Under the pieces are notes generated by a model. The model saw only the letters and a list, made by a program, of their open reading frames with translations. It had not been told where the DNA came from and ran no database searches. A stretch of DNA of 64,000 nt from Sciscionella marina DSM 45152 (GTDB lineage: Bacteria > Actinomycetota > Actinomycetes > Mycobacteriales > Pseudonocardiaceae): contig NZ_KB905465.1 in NCBI RefSeq assembly GCF_000379465.1, forward strand, positions 186,001-250,000. Direction: 5' to 3'. Position 1 is the first letter of the stretch; every line of letters starts with the position of its first letter. Made by a program: the position numbers and the translations under genes. Shown one piece after another: positions 62,751-64,000 of this stretch.

Positions 62751-64000
62751 ATGCGACGGGGCGCAGCGAGCAGCACGCTCGTCATCGGGGACAGCACCTG
62801 GTGGCGGGACGCGGTGTTCTATCAGGTCTATGTCCGCTCGTTCGCGGACTCGAACGGTGACGGCATCGGTGATCTCGAGGGGATCACCTCCAGGATCGGC
62901 TATCTCGACCTGCTCGGCGTGGATGCGCTCTGGCTCACCCCGTTCTACCCCTCCCCGATGGCCGATCACGGCTACGACGTCGCCGATCCCCGGGATGTGG
63001 ATCCGCTCTTCGGCGATCTCGCCGCCTTCGAACGGCTGCTCGCCGAGGCACACGCGCACGGCATCCGGGTGACCATCGATCTGGTGCCCAACCACACCTC
63101 GGCGCAGCACCCGTGGTTCACCACCGCGCTGGCCTCGCCACCGGGCAGCAAGGAACGCGAACGCTACATCTTCGCCGAGGGCAACGGCTCCGAACCGCCG
63201 AACAACTGGGTCTCCGCGTTCGGCGGGCCCGCGTGGACCCGGGTCCCGGACGGGCAGTGGTACCTGCACCTGTTCGCCCCGGAACAGCCCGACCTGAACT
63301 GGGACAATCCCGAGGTGCGCGCCGACATGGAGCGGACACTGCGGTTCTGGCTCGAACACGGCGTCGACGGGTTCCGGATCGACGTGGCGCACGGTATGGC
63401 GAAACCGCCGACCCTCGCGGACATGGATCCGCGGATCATCGAGGCCCAGCGGCGCGGCGAGGACGTGTTCGCCACCGATCTGCGCACCGATCCGCGCTGG
63501 GACAACGAGGGCGTGCACGACATCCATCGCGGGATCCGCAAGGTCGTCGAGGAGTACCAGGGCACCGTGACCGTCGGCGAGGTGTGCGTGCACGACGACG
63601 AGCGCTTCGCCCGCTACGTGCGCCCGGACGAGCTGCATCTCGGCTTCAATTTCCGGCTGCTGCAGGCCGAGTTCGGGGCGGAACCGATGCGCGCGGCCAT
63701 CGAGCACACGCTGGCCGCCGTGCAGGACACCGGTGCGCCGCCCACCTGGACGCTGTCCAACCACGACGTGTCCCGCGAGGTGACCCGCTACGGCGGCGGT
63801 GAGCTCGGCCGCGCGCGGGCCAGGGCGATGCTGCTCGTCGAGCTCGCCCTCCCGGGGGCGGTGTTCCTCTACAACGGCGCGGAGCTCGGCCTGCCCGATG
63901 TGGATCTTCCCGACTGGGCGCTGCAGGATCCGCGCTGGGAACGCTCCGGGCACACCCAGCGCGGCCGGGACGCCTGCCGGGTTCCGCTGCCCTGGGAAGG
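62751..64000 (+). CDS. aglA: Alpha-glucosidase (GH13), cut by the window edge
   Basis: The visible 416 residues form the catalytic barrel of an oligo-1,6-glucosidase/alpha-glucosidase. WWRDAVFYQVYVRSFADSNGDGIGDLEGITSRIGYLDLLGVDALWLTPFYPSPMADHGYDV is followed by LVPNHTS, the nucleophile Asp in VDGFRIDVAHG, the acid/base Glu in VTVGEVCVHDD and WTLSNHDVSREVTRYG. It breaks maltose- or trehalose-type glucosides in the cytosol. The start is the ATG at 62751, or an in-frame ATG at 62739. The order glbO-aglA equals Rv2470-Rv2471. The C-terminal beta domain lies outside. Confidence 0.93.
   Translation, partial: MRRGAASSTLVIGDSTWWRDAVFYQVYVRSFADSNGDGIGDLEGITSRIGYLDLLGVDALWLTPFYPSPMADHGYDVADPRDVDPLFGDLAAFERLLAEAHAHGIRVTIDLVPNHTSAQHPWFTTALASPPGSKERERYIFAEGNGSEPPNNWVSAFGGPAWTRVPDGQWYLHLFAPEQPDLNWDNPEVRADMERTLRFWLEHGVDGFRIDVAHGMAKPPTLADMDPRIIEAQRRGEDVFATDLRTDPRWDNEGVHDIHRGIRKVVEEYQGTVTVGEVCVHDDERFARYVRPDELHLGFNFRLLQAEFGAEPMRAAIEHTLAAVQDTGAPPTWTLSNHDVSREVTRYGGGELGRARARAMLLVELALPGAVFLYNGAELGLPDVDLPDWALQDPRWERSGHTQRGRDACRVPLPWE

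Overview
The window is high-GC actinobacterial DNA. It has many GTG starts, tightly overlapping operons, Tat and lipobox signals, mycothiol-type redox proteins and actinobacterial regulators. The right end keeps a gene order known from Mycobacterium tuberculosis (DNA glycosylase - rpiB ... Rv2466c-like - pepN - DUF5130 - HNH - glbO - aglA), with an mscS gene next to glbO. I infer a Pseudonocardiales-type genome, genus not determinable here. I saw no rRNA, tRNA, CRISPR array or intact prophage.

Layout: 1-4.1 kb, xanthine dehydrogenase operon xdhA-xdhB-xdhC (minus, running off the left edge). 4.4-8.1 kb, catalase, a cysteine-free IscA-like protein and an XRE/DUF2690 regulator. 8.3-10.7 kb, three secreted proteins (NlpC/P60, lysozyme-like, nuclease-like). 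11.4-17.6 kb, an IclR regulator with a complete dipeptide-type ABC importer, followed by an IS5-type transposase remnant and an orphan DeoR regulator. 19.3-24.5 kb, a spermidine-synthase-like protein, an antigen-85-like esterase pair, and a flavin monooxygenase/membrane protein pair divergent from a MarR gene. 24.7-30.7 kb, an orphan cytochrome b (QcrB type), an aldo-keto reductase behind a MerR gene with a textbook 19-bp-spacer promoter, and small enzymes including a HIT protein. 30.7-33.5 kb, a quinone-detoxification-like module (yceI, ring-cleaving dioxygenase, carboxylesterase) divergent from a MarR gene. 33.5-37.4 kb, an AraC gene followed by the debris of a hydroxyquinol pathway and an AbiE toxin-antitoxin locus whose toxin gene is frameshifted.

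37.4-38.7 kb carries nei and rpiB. A block of about 13.4 kb (comB-like phosphatase, MBL hydrolase, ALDH, secreted tripeptidyl aminopeptidase, a six-gene polyol uptake/catabolism operon, and an EamA/MocR pair) then separates them from the mycothiol-linked oxidoreductase and pepN, which are near neighbours of rpiB in M. tuberculosis. 55.8-59.2 kb has tandem EmrB-type exporters, the first frameshifted. 59.2-64 kb returns to the conserved order, ending in a truncated alpha-glucosidase.

Functional themes are nutrient uptake under local regulators (IclR importer, DeoR polyol operon), oxidative and quinone stress handling, and secreted hydrolases. The most unusual item is a 31-residue, strongly basic open frame at 60284-60379 built from four GVRI(N/D)R repeats. 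It has a good ribosome binding site, a candidate promoter and terminator, and synonymous codon differences between repeats. The second is a head-to-head pair (50687-50690) whose start codons overlap on opposite strands. Four genes are broken: a transposase remnant, a phenol-hydroxylase-type gene, abiEii and the first exporter.
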